From assembly GCF_003448965.1 (NCBI RefSeq), contig NZ_QRGC01000011.1:90935-154934 (forward strand): a stretch of 64,000 bases of DNA, written 5' to 3'. The notes beneath the pieces are model-generated. The model searched no databases, was not told where the DNA came from, and saw only the letters and a program-made list of their open reading frames with translations. Shown piece by piece: positions 14,296 to 22,736 of this stretch. Both the position numbers and the translations under genes were made by a program. This DNA comes from Oceanicella sp. SM1341. GTDB taxonomy: Bacteria > Pseudomonadota > Alphaproteobacteria > Rhodobacterales > Rhodobacteraceae. Each line of letters starts with the position of its first letter. Position 1 is the first letter of the stretch.

Positions 14296-16911
14296 ATGGC
14301 TCTTAGGCCCTTCCTTCCCCTCGCTGCGGTGGCGCTGGGTGTGGCATTCGGCGCCGTCATGCTCGACCGGCAGCGCGTCGGCATCGCCATCGAGCGCCAG
14401 CGTGTCGAGGCGGTGGAGGAGCTCTCGCGCCTGCGGCTGCGGCTCGAGGGCGCGATCGAGGGCGATGTGCAGCTCCTCCGCGGCCTGGTGGTGGCGCTGG
14501 AAGACGAGCCCGGCATGTCGCAGGAGGATTTCTCGGCGCGGGCCCGGCGGCTGCTCTCCCATTCCGGCAGCGTGCGGGCGGTGGCGCTGGCGCCGGGGCT
14601 CACGGTGTCGATGGTCTATCCGCTGGAGGGAAACGAGAGCCTGATCGGCGTGGACCTCGCCGCGCTGCCCGGCCAGGCGGAGAGCGCGCGGGCCGCGATG
14701 GCGGCCGGCGACGTGGTGCTCTCCGGCCCGGTGGACCTCTACCAGGGCGGCAAGGGCCTGCTGATGCGCTACGCGCTGCGCCGCTCCGGGCCGGAGGGCA
14801 TGCCCCGGCCCTGGGGCATCGTCTCGGCCAGCGTCGACCTCGCGGCGCTGCTGGAGAAGGCCGGCATCAGCGGCTCGCCGCACGACCTCTCGCTGGCGAT
14901 CACGGCCGGGGAAGCGGGCGCGGACGGGCCCCCCTTCTTCGGCGACCCGGAGGTGCTGCGCGACGCGCCTGTGGCGCTGCCGGCCGGCACACTCGGCTGG
15001 GCGCTCCACGCGGCGCCCGAGGGCGGCTGGCGGGTGCCGGCGGGCGAGCTCTGGCGCTTCCGGGCCCTGCTCGCGGCGACGGGGCTGCTCATCCTGGCCC
15101 CCACGGCCTGGGCCGGGCTGCTGCTGCGTCAGCGCCAGTCCAGCATCTCGGCGCTGCTGCGCCGCGAGGCCGACCTGCTGGCCACCTCCCGGCGGCTGAA
15201 GCTGGCCATCGAGACCGCCGGCCTGCAGATCTGGCAGCGCGACGCGCTGAGCGGCGAGCGGGTGGAGGACCCGGTGTTCGACACCATCGGCGAGGACGCG
15301 CCGGGCCTGCCGCGGCGGGAATGGCTCTCCCGCGTGCTGCCCGAGGACCAGTCGCGCCTGCGCGAGAGCTTCCGCGAGGCGGTGCGCAACGGCACGACCT
15401 TCTCGGCCGAGTACCGCGTGCAGGAGGCCGACGGCTCGCTGCGCCACCTGCGCTCCTTCGGGCGCACCTATGCCGATCCCGGCGAGCGGCCGGTGATGAT
15501 CGGCGCCAACTGGGAGGTGACGCCGTTCATCCGGCTCAACGAGCACCTGCGCGAGGCCACGCGCGAGGCCGAGAGCCGGGCGGGGCTGCTGGAGGCGGCG
15601 CGCGACCGGCTGGAATATCTCGCCAACCACGACACGACCACCGGCCTGCCCAACCGCAATTCCCTCGAGACCCTGTTCGGCACCGTGGATGCCGATGCGC
15701 AGGACACCGCCCCGCTCTCGGTCATCATCGTCGATCTCCACCGCTTCAAGGACATCAACGACACGCTCGGCTACCAGGGCGGCAACGACATCCTGCGCCA
15801 CACCGGCGGCGTGCTCACCCGCACCGCCGGCCCGGATGACGTGGTCGCCCGCGTGGGGGGCGACGAGTTCGTCATCGTCAGCCGCGAGGCGGTGTCGGCC
15901 GAGGACCCGGACAACCTCGCCCGCCGCCTCCTGCGCGCGCTGGTGCGCCCGGTCATCCTGGGCACGCATGAATACCGGGTGGGGGTGACCATAGGCGCGG
16001 CCACCCGCAGCACCGGCGCGGAGCAGTCCACCTCCGTGTTCCTGAACGCCGATATCGCCCTGCACGAGGCCAAGAAGCACGGCCGCAACCACATCGAGTA
16101 TTTCACCGACACGCTGCGCGCCGAGGCGATGGACACCAAGCGCATGGCCGACGACATCCTGCGCGGGCTGGAGCGGCGCGAGTTCCTGCCGGTCTACCAG
16201 CTGCAGTTCGATGCGCGCAGCCTGGAGGTCACCGGGGTGGAGGCGCTGGTGCGCTGGCAGCACCCGCGCCAGGGCCTGCTGACGCCGCAGCATTTCCTCG
16301 ACGTGGCGGAGATGCTCAACGTGATGAGCGAGCTCGACGACCTGGTGCTGCGCCGCGCGCTGGAGGATTTCCGCGCCTGGAGCGCGGCCGGCATCCGCAT
16401 TCCCCGGCTCTCGGTCAACGTCTCGGCGCAGCGGCTGGGCGACGAGGGGCTGGCCGGGCGCCTCGCCGCCCTCGAGTTCCAGCCCGGCACGCTGGCCTTC
16501 GAGCTCGTGGAGACCATCTCCTTCGACGAGGCCTCGCCGCTGATCGCCGAGAACATCCGCCGGATCCGCGCCAGCGGCATCGAGATCGAGATCGACGATT
16601 TCGGCACCGGCTACGCCTCCATCCTCAGCCTCATCAACCTGTCGCCGCGCTTCCTCAAGATCGACCGCCACCTGGTGATGCCGGTGGACGGGTCGGCGCG
16701 GGCGCGCAAGCTCGTCTCCTCGGTGGTCGAGATCGGCCGGGCCCTCGGCATCGGCGTGATCGCGGAAGGGGTCGAGAGCCTGCGCCACGCCGAGGTGCTG
16801 CGCGACCTCGGCTGCCAGGTGCTGCAGGGCTATGCGCTCGCGCGCCCGATGCCGGCCGGGGAGATCCCCTCCTATGTCGCCGCGCGCTCCTGGATGCGCG
16901 ACGCATCCTGA
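14296..16911 (+). CDS. Membrane-bound CHASE-PAS-GGDEF-EAL cyclic-di-GMP enzyme
   Basis: An 871-residue bifunctional cyclic-di-GMP protein. It has an N-terminal membrane helix (residues about 5-24), a periplasmic CHASE-type sensor to about 250, a second helix (ATGLLILAPTAWAGLLL), then PAS, GGDEF and EAL domains. The synthase motif VARVGGDEF (about 521-525) is intact, but the RxxD inhibitory site normally found five residues before it is absent. The phosphodiesterase motifs are intact: EALVRW (about 648), NVSAQRL, ELVETISFDEA, IDDFGTGYAS, KIDRHLV and VIAEGVES. Both activities are therefore possible, with periplasmic ligand and PAS input setting the balance. It is divergent from the antiporter with a nucleotide-binding domain. 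Confidence 0.92.
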   Translation: MALRPFLPLAAVALGVAFGAVMLDRQRVGIAIERQRVEAVEELSRLRLRLEGAIEGDVQLLRGLVVALEDEPGMSQEDFSARARRLLSHSGSVRAVALAPGLTVSMVYPLEGNESLIGVDLAALPGQAESARAAMAAGDVVLSGPVDLYQGGKGLLMRYALRRSGPEGMPRPWGIVSASVDLAALLEKAGISGSPHDLSLAITAGEAGADGPPFFGDPEVLRDAPVALPAGTLGWALHAAPEGGWRVPAGELWRFRALLAATGLLILAPTAWAGLLLRQRQSSISALLRREADLLATSRRLKLAIETAGLQIWQRDALSGERVEDPVFDTIGEDAPGLPRREWLSRVLPEDQSRLRESFREAVRNGTTFSAEYRVQEADGSLRHLRSFGRTYADPGERPVMIGANWEVTPFIRLNEHLREATREAESRAGLLEAARDRLEYLANHDTTTGLPNRNSLETLFGTVDADAQDTAPLSVIIVDLHRFKDINDTLGYQGGNDILRHTGGVLTRTAGPDDVVARVGGDEFVIVSREAVSAEDPDNLARRLLRALVRPVILGTHEYRVGVTIGAATRSTGAEQSTSVFLNADIALHEAKKHGRNHIEYFTDTLRAEAMDTKRMADDILRGLERREFLPVYQLQFDARSLEVTGVEALVRWQHPRQGLLTPQHFLDVAEMLNVMSELDDLVLRRALEDFRAWSAAGIRIPRLSVNVSAQRLGDEGLAGRLAALEFQPGTLAFELVETISFDEASPLIAENIRRIRASGIEIEIDDFGTGYASILSLINLSPRFLKIDRHLVMPVDGSARARKLVSSVVEIGRALGIGVIAEGVESLRHAEVLRDLGCQVLQGYALARPMPAGEIPSYVAARSWMRDAS

Positions 16912-17056
16912 CGCCGCGCCGCGTTTCCACTTGGCGGAAAAGCCTCCCGCGGTGGCGCCGCGCCTGTCGCGGGCCGGCCGCCCGCGTGCTAGGCGGAAGG
17001 CCAGCGGCGGCCGCGCGGCCGCCGGGGACAGTGCAAACCAGGGCAAGGAGCCGGAC

Positions 17057-17479
17057 ATGATCACTTTGCGGCGGATCGACATCGCGGATGCGCGCATTCT
17101 CATCGACGGGGCGCGGGCGAAGGCGCGGGAGATCGGCGTGCCCATGTGCATCGCCGTCACGGACGAGGCCGGCCAGCTCGTTGCCTTCGAGCGCATGGAC
17201 GGCGGCAAGGTGACCAGCACCACCATCGCCATCGACAAGGCCTTCACCGCCGCGGGCGCGAAGAAGGCGACGCATGAATACGGCGCCGCAAGCCAGCCGG
17301 GCAACCCGACCTACGGCATCAACTCGGCCATCGCGGGCCGGCTGATGGTGGTGGGCGGCGGCCTGCCCGTGGTGGTGGAGGGCGAGGTCGTGGGCGGCAT
17401 CGGGCTGAGCTCGGGCACCCCCGACCAGGACCGCGCCTGCGCCGAGGCCGGCATCGCCGCCTTCCTCGCCACGCTCTGA
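17057..17479 (+). CDS. GlcG/HbpS family (DUF336) protein
   Basis: A 140-residue small soluble protein of the GlcG/HbpS family. The conserved pattern is complete: AVTDEAGQLVAFERMDG, SIDKAFTAAGAKKAT-like AIDKAFTAAGAKKATH, GINSAIAGRLMVVGGGLPVV and GGIGLSSGTPDQDRACAEAG. Members include a heme-degrading extracellular sensor (HbpS) and the GlcG protein of glycolate operons; many bind a small cofactor or sit beside dehydrogenases. An AAGGAG ribosome site six bases upstream sets the start. There is no export signal. It is probably monocistronic, with a hairpin directly after the stop. Its lying upstream of a heme-oxygenase operon is suggestive but may be chance. Confidence 0.83.
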   Translation: MITLRRIDIADARILIDGARAKAREIGVPMCIAVTDEAGQLVAFERMDGGKVTSTTIAIDKAFTAAGAKKATHEYGAASQPGNPTYGINSAIAGRLMVVGGGLPVVVEGEVVGGIGLSSGTPDQDRACAEAGIAAFLATL

Positions 17480-17480
17480 G

Positions 17481-17516
17481 CCGGGCGCGGGGCCCGGGGG
17501 AAGCCGGCGCGCCGGC
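17481..17516 (+). terminator. GC hairpins after the GlcG-family gene
   Basis: CCGGGC-GCGGG-GCCCGG (17481-17497) begins two bases after the stop, and a 14-bp perfect palindrome GCCGGCGCGCCGGC follows at 17503-17516. There is no T-tract. Terminator by position. Confidence 0.45.
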
Positions 17517-17554
17517 CGGCATCTGCAAAATTTCACATATCCGCTCGCACGGCG

Positions 17555-17580
17555 GGAACCTTCGGCGTGCGCGGGGCGTT
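17555..17580 (+). promoter_or_regulatory. EcfG-like promoter upstream of the Crp/Fnr gene
   Basis: GGAAC at 17555-17559 is followed, after 17 bases, by CGTT at 17577-17580. This matches the alphaproteobacterial general-stress sigma factor pattern (GGAAC, 16-17 bases, CGTT). It lies 32 bases before the proposed TTG start. A chance match is possible in a single short region, hence moderate confidence. Confidence 0.45.
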
Positions 17581-17612
17581 CACGACCGTATTAAGTCAGG
17601 ACACCCTACCCC

Positions 17613-18347
17613 TTGGCCACGGATTGCAAGAATTGCCCCCTGCGCAAGCGCCAGCTCTTCACCGCGATGAGCGACGAGGAGCTCGATTTCATGCGGCGGT
17701 TCAAGTCCGGCGAGCTTACGGTCGAGCCGGGCACCGTGCTGCTGATGGAGGGGTCCAACAGCCCGCAGCTCTTCACCGTGCTGCACGGTATGGGCGTGCG
17801 GTACAAGGGGCTGTCCGACGGGCGCCGCCAGGTGGTGAGCTTCGTCATGCCGGGAGACTTCATCGGGTTGCAGGCCGGCGTGATGGGCGAGATGAAGCAC
17901 TCCGTCGAGGCCACCACGGCGATGACGCTCTGCGTGTTCAAGCGCTCCGACCTCTGGAGCCTGTTCCGCAGCTTTCCGCGCCGCGCCTACGATCTCGCCT
18001 GGCTCGCGGCGCTGGAGGAGCATTTCCTCGGCGACGCGCTCACCACGCTGGGGCGGCGCTCGGCGCTGGAACGGGTGGCCTGGAGCTTCCACCGCTTCCA
18101 TTCCCGCGCCGCCGCGCTGTTGATGACCCGCAACGGCGAGTGCAAGGTGCCCTTCCGCCAGCAGGACCTGGCCGATGCGCTCGGCCTGTCGCTGGTGCAT
18201 ACGAACAAGACGATCAAGAGGCTGCGTGACCGCCAGATCGCGTCGTGGCAGGATGGTGTGCTGAAGATCCTCGACGAGGCGAAGCTGCGCGAGCTCGCCC
18301 ACCTGGAGGACACCGACGCCGCCGCCGAACCGAGACCGCTGATCTGA
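17613..18347 (+). CDS. Crp/Fnr family transcription regulator
   Basis: A 244-residue regulator with an N-terminal effector domain and a C-terminal winged helix. The N-terminus DCKNCPLRKR carries a CxxC pair, and a third Cys lies in TLCVFKRSDLW, but the four-cysteine set of oxygen-sensing FNR is not present, so a classical 4Fe-4S switch is unlikely. Family landmarks are RYKGLSDGRRQVVSFVMPGDF, GEMKHSVEA and the helix-turn-helix FRQQDLADALGLSLVHTNKTIKRLRD. The start is a TTG, chosen because the CxxCPLR N-terminus is conserved in this subfamily and an AGGA lies about eleven bases upstream. It lies just before bphO-bphP in the same direction and may regulate that operon. Confidence 0.85.
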   Translation: MATDCKNCPLRKRQLFTAMSDEELDFMRRFKSGELTVEPGTVLLMEGSNSPQLFTVLHGMGVRYKGLSDGRRQVVSFVMPGDFIGLQAGVMGEMKHSVEATTAMTLCVFKRSDLWSLFRSFPRRAYDLAWLAALEEHFLGDALTTLGRRSALERVAWSFHRFHSRAAALLMTRNGECKVPFRQQDLADALGLSLVHTNKTIKRLRDRQIASWQDGVLKILDEAKLRELAHLEDTDAAAEPRPLI

Positions 18348-18549
18348 AAGCCCTGCCCCGGATGTCCGCCCCTCCCCCTCTCCCTGACCGCATCCGCTTC
18401 CCCAGCCAGCTCGAAGGGCGCGCGGCGGCATCCGGGCTTTTCCGCGGCAGCGTCGGTTTCCGCCGCCGCGGCTGCGTGATAGGTGCAGGCCGGGCGGCGC
18501 GGTCGCCGGGTGATGCGTGCGTGAGCCGATCGGGGGGCGTGGCCGGAGA

Positions 18550-19122
18550 ATGACGGAAACAGGGGTGCGTGATCATCTGCGCCGGGCGACGTCCGGCCTG
18601 CATGAAGCGGTCGACGCGGGCTTCTCCCGCTACGATCTCTCGCGGCGCGAGGACTATGCCGACTTCCTGCAGGATCATGCCCGCGTGCTGCCCGGGCTGG
18701 AGGCGGCGCTGGCCGCCTCGCCCGAGTTCGCGCGCCTGCCGGATGCCGCGGCCCGGCTGCGCCTGCCGGCCCTGCGTGCCGATCTCGCGGCGCTGGGGCG
18801 GCCGATGCCGCAGAGCCTGCCTATGTCATACGTTAATGAAAGCGGGGCGGGACTCGGGTTAGCTTATGTACTGGAAGGCTCCAGGCTCGGGGCGCGCGTG
18901 CTGTCCCGGCAGGTGGTCGCGGGGCAGGGATCTGCCCCGATGGCCTTCCTGTCGCACGGCGCGGGAGAGCGCCTCTGGGCGGGGTTCCTCGCCTGGGTTG
19001 CGCGGGAACGCTGGAGCACAGACGAAATCGAAGTCGCGACGCAGGCGGCCCGCAGCGCGTTTCAGGCATTCCTGAACGTGTCCGGGGGCTGCCTCGTGGC
19101 GCAGGAGGTGCCAGACCGATGA
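18550..19122 (+). CDS. bphO: Bacterial heme oxygenase (biliverdin-forming)
   Basis: A 190-residue heme oxygenase-like protein that would open heme to biliverdin, the chromophore of the phytochrome encoded next. The proximal heme ligand is visible as H18 in LRRATSGLHEAVD. The distal glycine-rich helix is less canonical: SGAGLGLAYVLEGSRLGARVLSR matches the LGWLYVLEGSxLGG pattern of BphO-type enzymes. The stop overlaps the bphP start as ATGA, so the enzyme and its client photoreceptor are co-translated. The gap of 202 bp before the gene could hold its own promoter; I see no clear boxes. Assignment is strong because of the operon. Confidence 0.88.
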   Translation: MTETGVRDHLRRATSGLHEAVDAGFSRYDLSRREDYADFLQDHARVLPGLEAALAASPEFARLPDAAARLRLPALRADLAALGRPMPQSLPMSYVNESGAGLGLAYVLEGSRLGARVLSRQVVAGQGSAPMAFLSHGAGERLWAGFLAWVARERWSTDEIEVATQAARSAFQAFLNVSGGCLVAQEVPDR

Positions 19123-21686
19123 CAGACCCGAGCCAGCAAGCCGACCTCACGAGTTGCGACCGCGAGCCGATCCACCTGCTGGGAAGGGTCCAGTCCTTCG
19201 GCTGCATGATCGGGCTCACCTCGGACTGGATCGTGTCCTGCCACTCCGACAACGCGGCGCAGATGCTGGGCCGCGCGCCCGATGCGGGCGCGATGATCGC
19301 GGAGCCGGCGGCCGAGGTTCTGGGCCCGGAGCTGCAGCACCGGCTGCGCAACCGCATCCAGATGCTGCGCGCCGGCCATGGCGCGGAGATGATCACCCGG
19401 GTCGAGCTGCCGACCGGCCTGTTCGACCTGTCGCTGCACGTCTCGGGCGAGACGATCGTGCTCGAGTTCGAGCCGCACCAGGCCGGCGCCGCGGACGACG
19501 CGGTCACCACCGTGCGGCGCATCATCGAGCGGGTGTCGCAGTATTCCGGCCCCGGGCGGCTCTTCGAGGATGCGGCGCATTTCCTGCAGCTCGACACCGG
19601 CTTCGACCGGGTGATGTTCTACCGCTTCCTCGATGACGGCACCGGCGAGGTGATCGCCGAGGCGCGGGCGCCGGGCATGGAGAGCTACATGGGCCTGCGC
19701 TACCCGGCGAGCGACATTCCCCGCCAGGCACGGGCGCTCTACCTGCGCAACACCATCCGGCTCATCGCCGATTCCTCGGACGAGGGCGTGCCGATCCGCC
19801 CCGCGGTCGACCCCATGGGCCGGATCATCGACCTCTCCGGCTCGGTGCTGCGCTCGGTCTCGCCCATCCACCTGCAATACCTGCGCAACATGGGCGTGGC
19901 CGCCTCCATGTCGATCTCCATCATCGTGGACGGCAAGCTCTGGGGGCTGGTGGCCTGCCACCACCGCACGCCGCTGGTGCTTTCCCAGGTCAAGCGCAAC
20001 GCGGCGCAGCTCTTCGGCCAGATGTTCTCGCTGGTGCTGCAGAGCAAGCTCATCGACGAGGAGCGCCGCCACGACGACCAGGTGCGCGACCTCACCGCCG
20101 CCATCGCCCGCGCGGCGAGCTCGGAGCAGCCGGTCACGCGGATGCTGCTCGACTGCGTGGCGGATTTCATGCCGCTGCTGGAGGCCGACGGCGTGGCCGT
20201 GGTGGTGGAGGGCGCGGTCGAAACCCGTGGCAGCGTGCCGGGGACCGAGGAGATCCTCTCCCTCGCCCGGGCGCTGAACCGCACGCCGGCGGGCCAGGTC
20301 TATGTCACCGACCATCTCGCCGGCCTCTCGCCGGCGGCCGCGGAGCATGCCGGGGTCGCCTCCGGCCTGCTCGCCATCCCGGTGTCGCGCCTGCCGCGCG
20401 ACTACATCCTGTTCTTCCGCCGCGAGCTGCCGCGCAAGGTCACCTGGGCCGGCAACCCGGACAAGCCGGCCACCGCCGGCCTGCCCGGCGGCCAGCTCTC
20501 GCCGCGCGAGAGCTTCGCCGCCTGGGCCGAGGAGGTGCGCGGCCGCTCCGACGAGTGGAGCCGCGCGCAGCGCCGCATCGCCGGCCAGCTCCGGGTGAGT
20601 CTGCTCGAGGTGGTGCTGCGCCTCACCGACGAGGCCTCGCGCCTGCGCAAGACCGCCGGCGAGAAGCAGGAGCTGCTGATTTCCGAGCTCAACCACCGGG
20701 TGCGCAACATTCTCGGGCTGGTGCGCGGGCTGGTGTCGCAGACCTCGGTGTCCGAGATCAGCACCGCCGAGATGGTGGCCGTGCTCGAGAGCCGCATCCA
20801 GGCGCTGGCCCGCGCGCATGACCAGATCACCCGCGACAACTGGGCCCCCGCCTCGCTGCGCGAGCTGGTGCGGGTGGAGGCCGAGTGCTACCTGCTCGAC
20901 CGGCAGGACCGGGTGGCGGTTTCCGGCGCGGACGTGCTGCTGATGCCCACCGCCTTCTCGGCCGTGGCGCTGGTGGTGCACGAGCTGATGACCAACTCGG
21001 CCAAGTACGGCTCCCTCTCGGTGCCGGGCGGCGACGTGCAGCTCACCATCGAGAGCGACCCGGACGATGCGCTCATCCTGTGCTGGACCGAGCGCGGCGG
21101 CCCCGAGGTGCGCGAGCCCGAGCGCCGCGGTTTCGGCTCGACCATCATCGAGCGCTCGGTGCCCTTCGAGCTGCAGGGCGAGGCCGAGGTGGCCTATCGC
21201 CCCGAGGGGCTCTGCGCGCGGTTCTGGATCCCGGCCGTGCACGTGCGCCCCGGCCTGCCCTCCGGCGAGGTGGCCCGGCTTCCCCTCGCGGAGGCCGCGG
21301 CCCGGGTGGCGCGCAGCCCGCGCCGGGTTCTGGTGCTGGAGGACAACCTGGTGATCGCCATGGACGCGGAGGGCATCTTCCGCGACCTCGGCGCCGAGAA
21401 CGTCATCCTCGCCGCGTCCAACGCCCAGGCGAGCCAGCATCTGCGCGCCTCGGCCTTCGACCTCGCGCTGCTCGACGTGAACCTCGGGGCGGAGACCAGC
21501 TTCCCCTTCGCCGAGCAGCTTCTGGCCGCCGGCATCCCCTTCGCCTTCGCGTCCGGCTACGGCGAGGGGGCGGACTTCCCCGACCTGCTGCGCAACGCGC
21601 CGCGTTTCTCCAAGCCCTACAACGCCGGCACCATCCGCAAGGTTCTGGCGCAGATGAGCCTGGAGGGAAGGAGCGGCGCCGCCTGA
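19119..21686 (+). CDS. bphP: Bacteriophytochrome HWE-type histidine kinase with fused receiver
   Basis: An 855-residue red/far-red photoreceptor kinase. The biliverdin-attaching cysteine is C13 in TSCDREPIHLLG, ahead of the PAS domain. The GAF domain has the signature PASDIPRQARALYLRN. The PHY tongue shows WAGNP and LSPRESFAAW. The kinase is of the HWE/HisKA_2 class: H-box ELNHRVRNILGLV (His about 526), N-box VHELMTNSAKYGSL and the WxE segment CWTERGGPEV. A C-terminal receiver (from about residue 735) has the phosphoacceptor Asp in LLDVNLG (about 786) and Lys in FSKPY. No output regulator follows, so the fused receiver may be a phosphate sink or a relay to an unlinked protein. It is downstream of bphO with an ATGA overlap. 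Confidence 0.95.
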   Translation: MTDPSQQADLTSCDREPIHLLGRVQSFGCMIGLTSDWIVSCHSDNAAQMLGRAPDAGAMIAEPAAEVLGPELQHRLRNRIQMLRAGHGAEMITRVELPTGLFDLSLHVSGETIVLEFEPHQAGAADDAVTTVRRIIERVSQYSGPGRLFEDAAHFLQLDTGFDRVMFYRFLDDGTGEVIAEARAPGMESYMGLRYPASDIPRQARALYLRNTIRLIADSSDEGVPIRPAVDPMGRIIDLSGSVLRSVSPIHLQYLRNMGVAASMSISIIVDGKLWGLVACHHRTPLVLSQVKRNAAQLFGQMFSLVLQSKLIDEERRHDDQVRDLTAAIARAASSEQPVTRMLLDCVADFMPLLEADGVAVVVEGAVETRGSVPGTEEILSLARALNRTPAGQVYVTDHLAGLSPAAAEHAGVASGLLAIPVSRLPRDYILFFRRELPRKVTWAGNPDKPATAGLPGGQLSPRESFAAWAEEVRGRSDEWSRAQRRIAGQLRVSLLEVVLRLTDEASRLRKTAGEKQELLISELNHRVRNILGLVRGLVSQTSVSEISTAEMVAVLESRIQALARAHDQITRDNWAPASLRELVRVEAECYLLDRQDRVAVSGADVLLMPTAFSAVALVVHELMTNSAKYGSLSVPGGDVQLTIESDPDDALILCWTERGGPEVREPERRGFGSTIIERSVPFELQGEAEVAYRPEGLCARFWIPAVHVRPGLPSGEVARLPLAEAAARVARSPRRVLVLEDNLVIAMDAEGIFRDLGAENVILAASNAQASQHLRASAFDLALLDVNLGAETSFPFAEQLLAAGIPFAFASGYGEGADFPDLLRNAPRFSKPYNAGTIRKVLAQMSLEGRSGAA

Positions 21687-21698
21687 GCGCGGCGCCGC
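21673..21698. terminator. Hairpin spanning the bphP stop codon
   Basis: Two copies of the self-complementary GCGGCGCCGC (21673-21682 and 21689-21698) form a perfect 10-bp stem whose 6-base loop contains the bphP TGA. It lies between two convergent genes only 18 bp apart and could serve both as terminator. Confidence 0.55.
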
Positions 21699-21704
21699 CC
21701 GCAT

Positions 21705-22736
21705 TCAGCGCGCCGCGGGGTCTTCGCCCACGCGGATCACCAGCTTGCCGCGGTTGCGCCCGGTGAGCAGGCCCTGGAAGGCCTCCACCGCGTTCTCCAG
21801 CCCGTCGACGATCTCCTCGCGGTACTGCACCCGGCCCTCGGCGAGCCAGCCGCCCATGTCGCGCATGAAATCCTCCCAGCGGTCGAGATGGTCGAACTGC
21901 AGGAAGCCGCGGAAGGTGAGCCGGCGGGTGAGCACCAGGCCCATGGCGGCGGGCAGCCGGTCCGGGCCCGGGGGCGGGGCGCTGTCGTTGTAATGGGCGA
22001 TGCGGCCGCAGACCGGGATGCGGCCGAAGTCGTTCATCAGCGGCAGCACCGCGTCGAACACCGCGCCGCCCACGTTCTCGAAGTAGACATCGACGCCATC
22101 CGGGCAGGCGGCGGCGAGCTGTTCCGGGAAATCCGCGTCGCGGTAGTTCACCGCGGCGTCGAAGCCCAGGGTCTCGGTCACGTAGCGGCACTTGTCCTCC
22201 GCCCCGGCCACGCCCACGGCGCGACAGCCGAGGATCCGGGCCATCTGGCCCACCACCTGACCCACCGCGCCCGAGGCGGCGGAGACGACGACCGTCTCGC
22301 CCGCCTTCGGCCTGCCATGTTCCAGCAGGCCGGCGTAGGCGGTGAAGCCGGGCATGCCGAGCACGCCGAGCGCGGCGGAGAGCGGGCCGCGGGCGGGGTC
22401 GAGCTTGCGCAGGCCGGTGCCGTCGGAGAGCGCGTGGGTCTGCCAGCCGGCGCCGGCGAGCACGATGTCGCCGGGCGCGAAGCCCTCGAGCCGGCTCTCC
22501 ATCACCTCGCAGACCGTGCCGCCGACCATCGTGTCGCCGGGGTTGATGTGGCTGGCGTAGGAGCGCACGGGGCTCATGCGGCCCCGCATGTAGGGGTCGA
22601 GCGAGAGGTAGATCACCCGCAGGAGCACCTGGCCCTCGGCGGGTGCGGGCACCGGCACTTCTTCCAGCTTCAGGTGCTCGGTGGTGGGCATGCCTTCGGG
22701 AAAGGCGGCGAGGTAGATGCGGCGGGCGCTGGCCAT
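21705..22736 (-). CDS. NADP-dependent medium-chain oxidoreductase (curcumin reductase/LTB4DH-like)
   Basis: A 343-residue zinc-independent medium-chain reductase that uses NADPH to reduce alpha,beta-unsaturated carbonyl compounds. Landmarks: LSLDPYMRGRM near the N-terminus, GGTVCEV, LGMPGFTAYAGL, the nucleotide fold ETVVVSAASGAVGQVVGQMA, DVYFENVGG and FGRIPVCGRIAHYN. Zinc ligands of alcohol dehydrogenases are absent, as expected. A GGGAGA ribosome site precedes the ATG. The gene is convergent with bphP and has no obvious operon partner, so it is probably a general detoxification enzyme for reactive enones or aldehydes. Confidence 0.88.
   Translation of the reverse strand: MASARRIYLAAFPEGMPTTEHLKLEEVPVPAPAEGQVLLRVIYLSLDPYMRGRMSPVRSYASHINPGDTMVGGTVCEVMESRLEGFAPGDIVLAGAGWQTHALSDGTGLRKLDPARGPLSAALGVLGMPGFTAYAGLLEHGRPKAGETVVVSAASGAVGQVVGQMARILGCRAVGVAGAEDKCRYVTETLGFDAAVNYRDADFPEQLAAACPDGVDVYFENVGGAVFDAVLPLMNDFGRIPVCGRIAHYNDSAPPPGPDRLPAAMGLVLTRRLTFRGFLQFDHLDRWEDFMRDMGGWLAEGRVQYREEIVDGLENAVEAFQGLLTGRNRGKLVIRVGEDPAAR

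Noticed and set aside
12658..17304. A 1548-codon open frame on the - strand spanning the antiporter promoter and the GGDEF-EAL gene.
   Set aside because: It overlaps well-supported genes on both strands over its whole length and has low-complexity, Arg/His/Pro-rich composition, a typical shadow frame.
17613..18347. Considered naming the Crp/Fnr gene fnrL.
   Set aside because: The four cysteines needed for the oxygen-sensing cluster are not present at the N-terminus.
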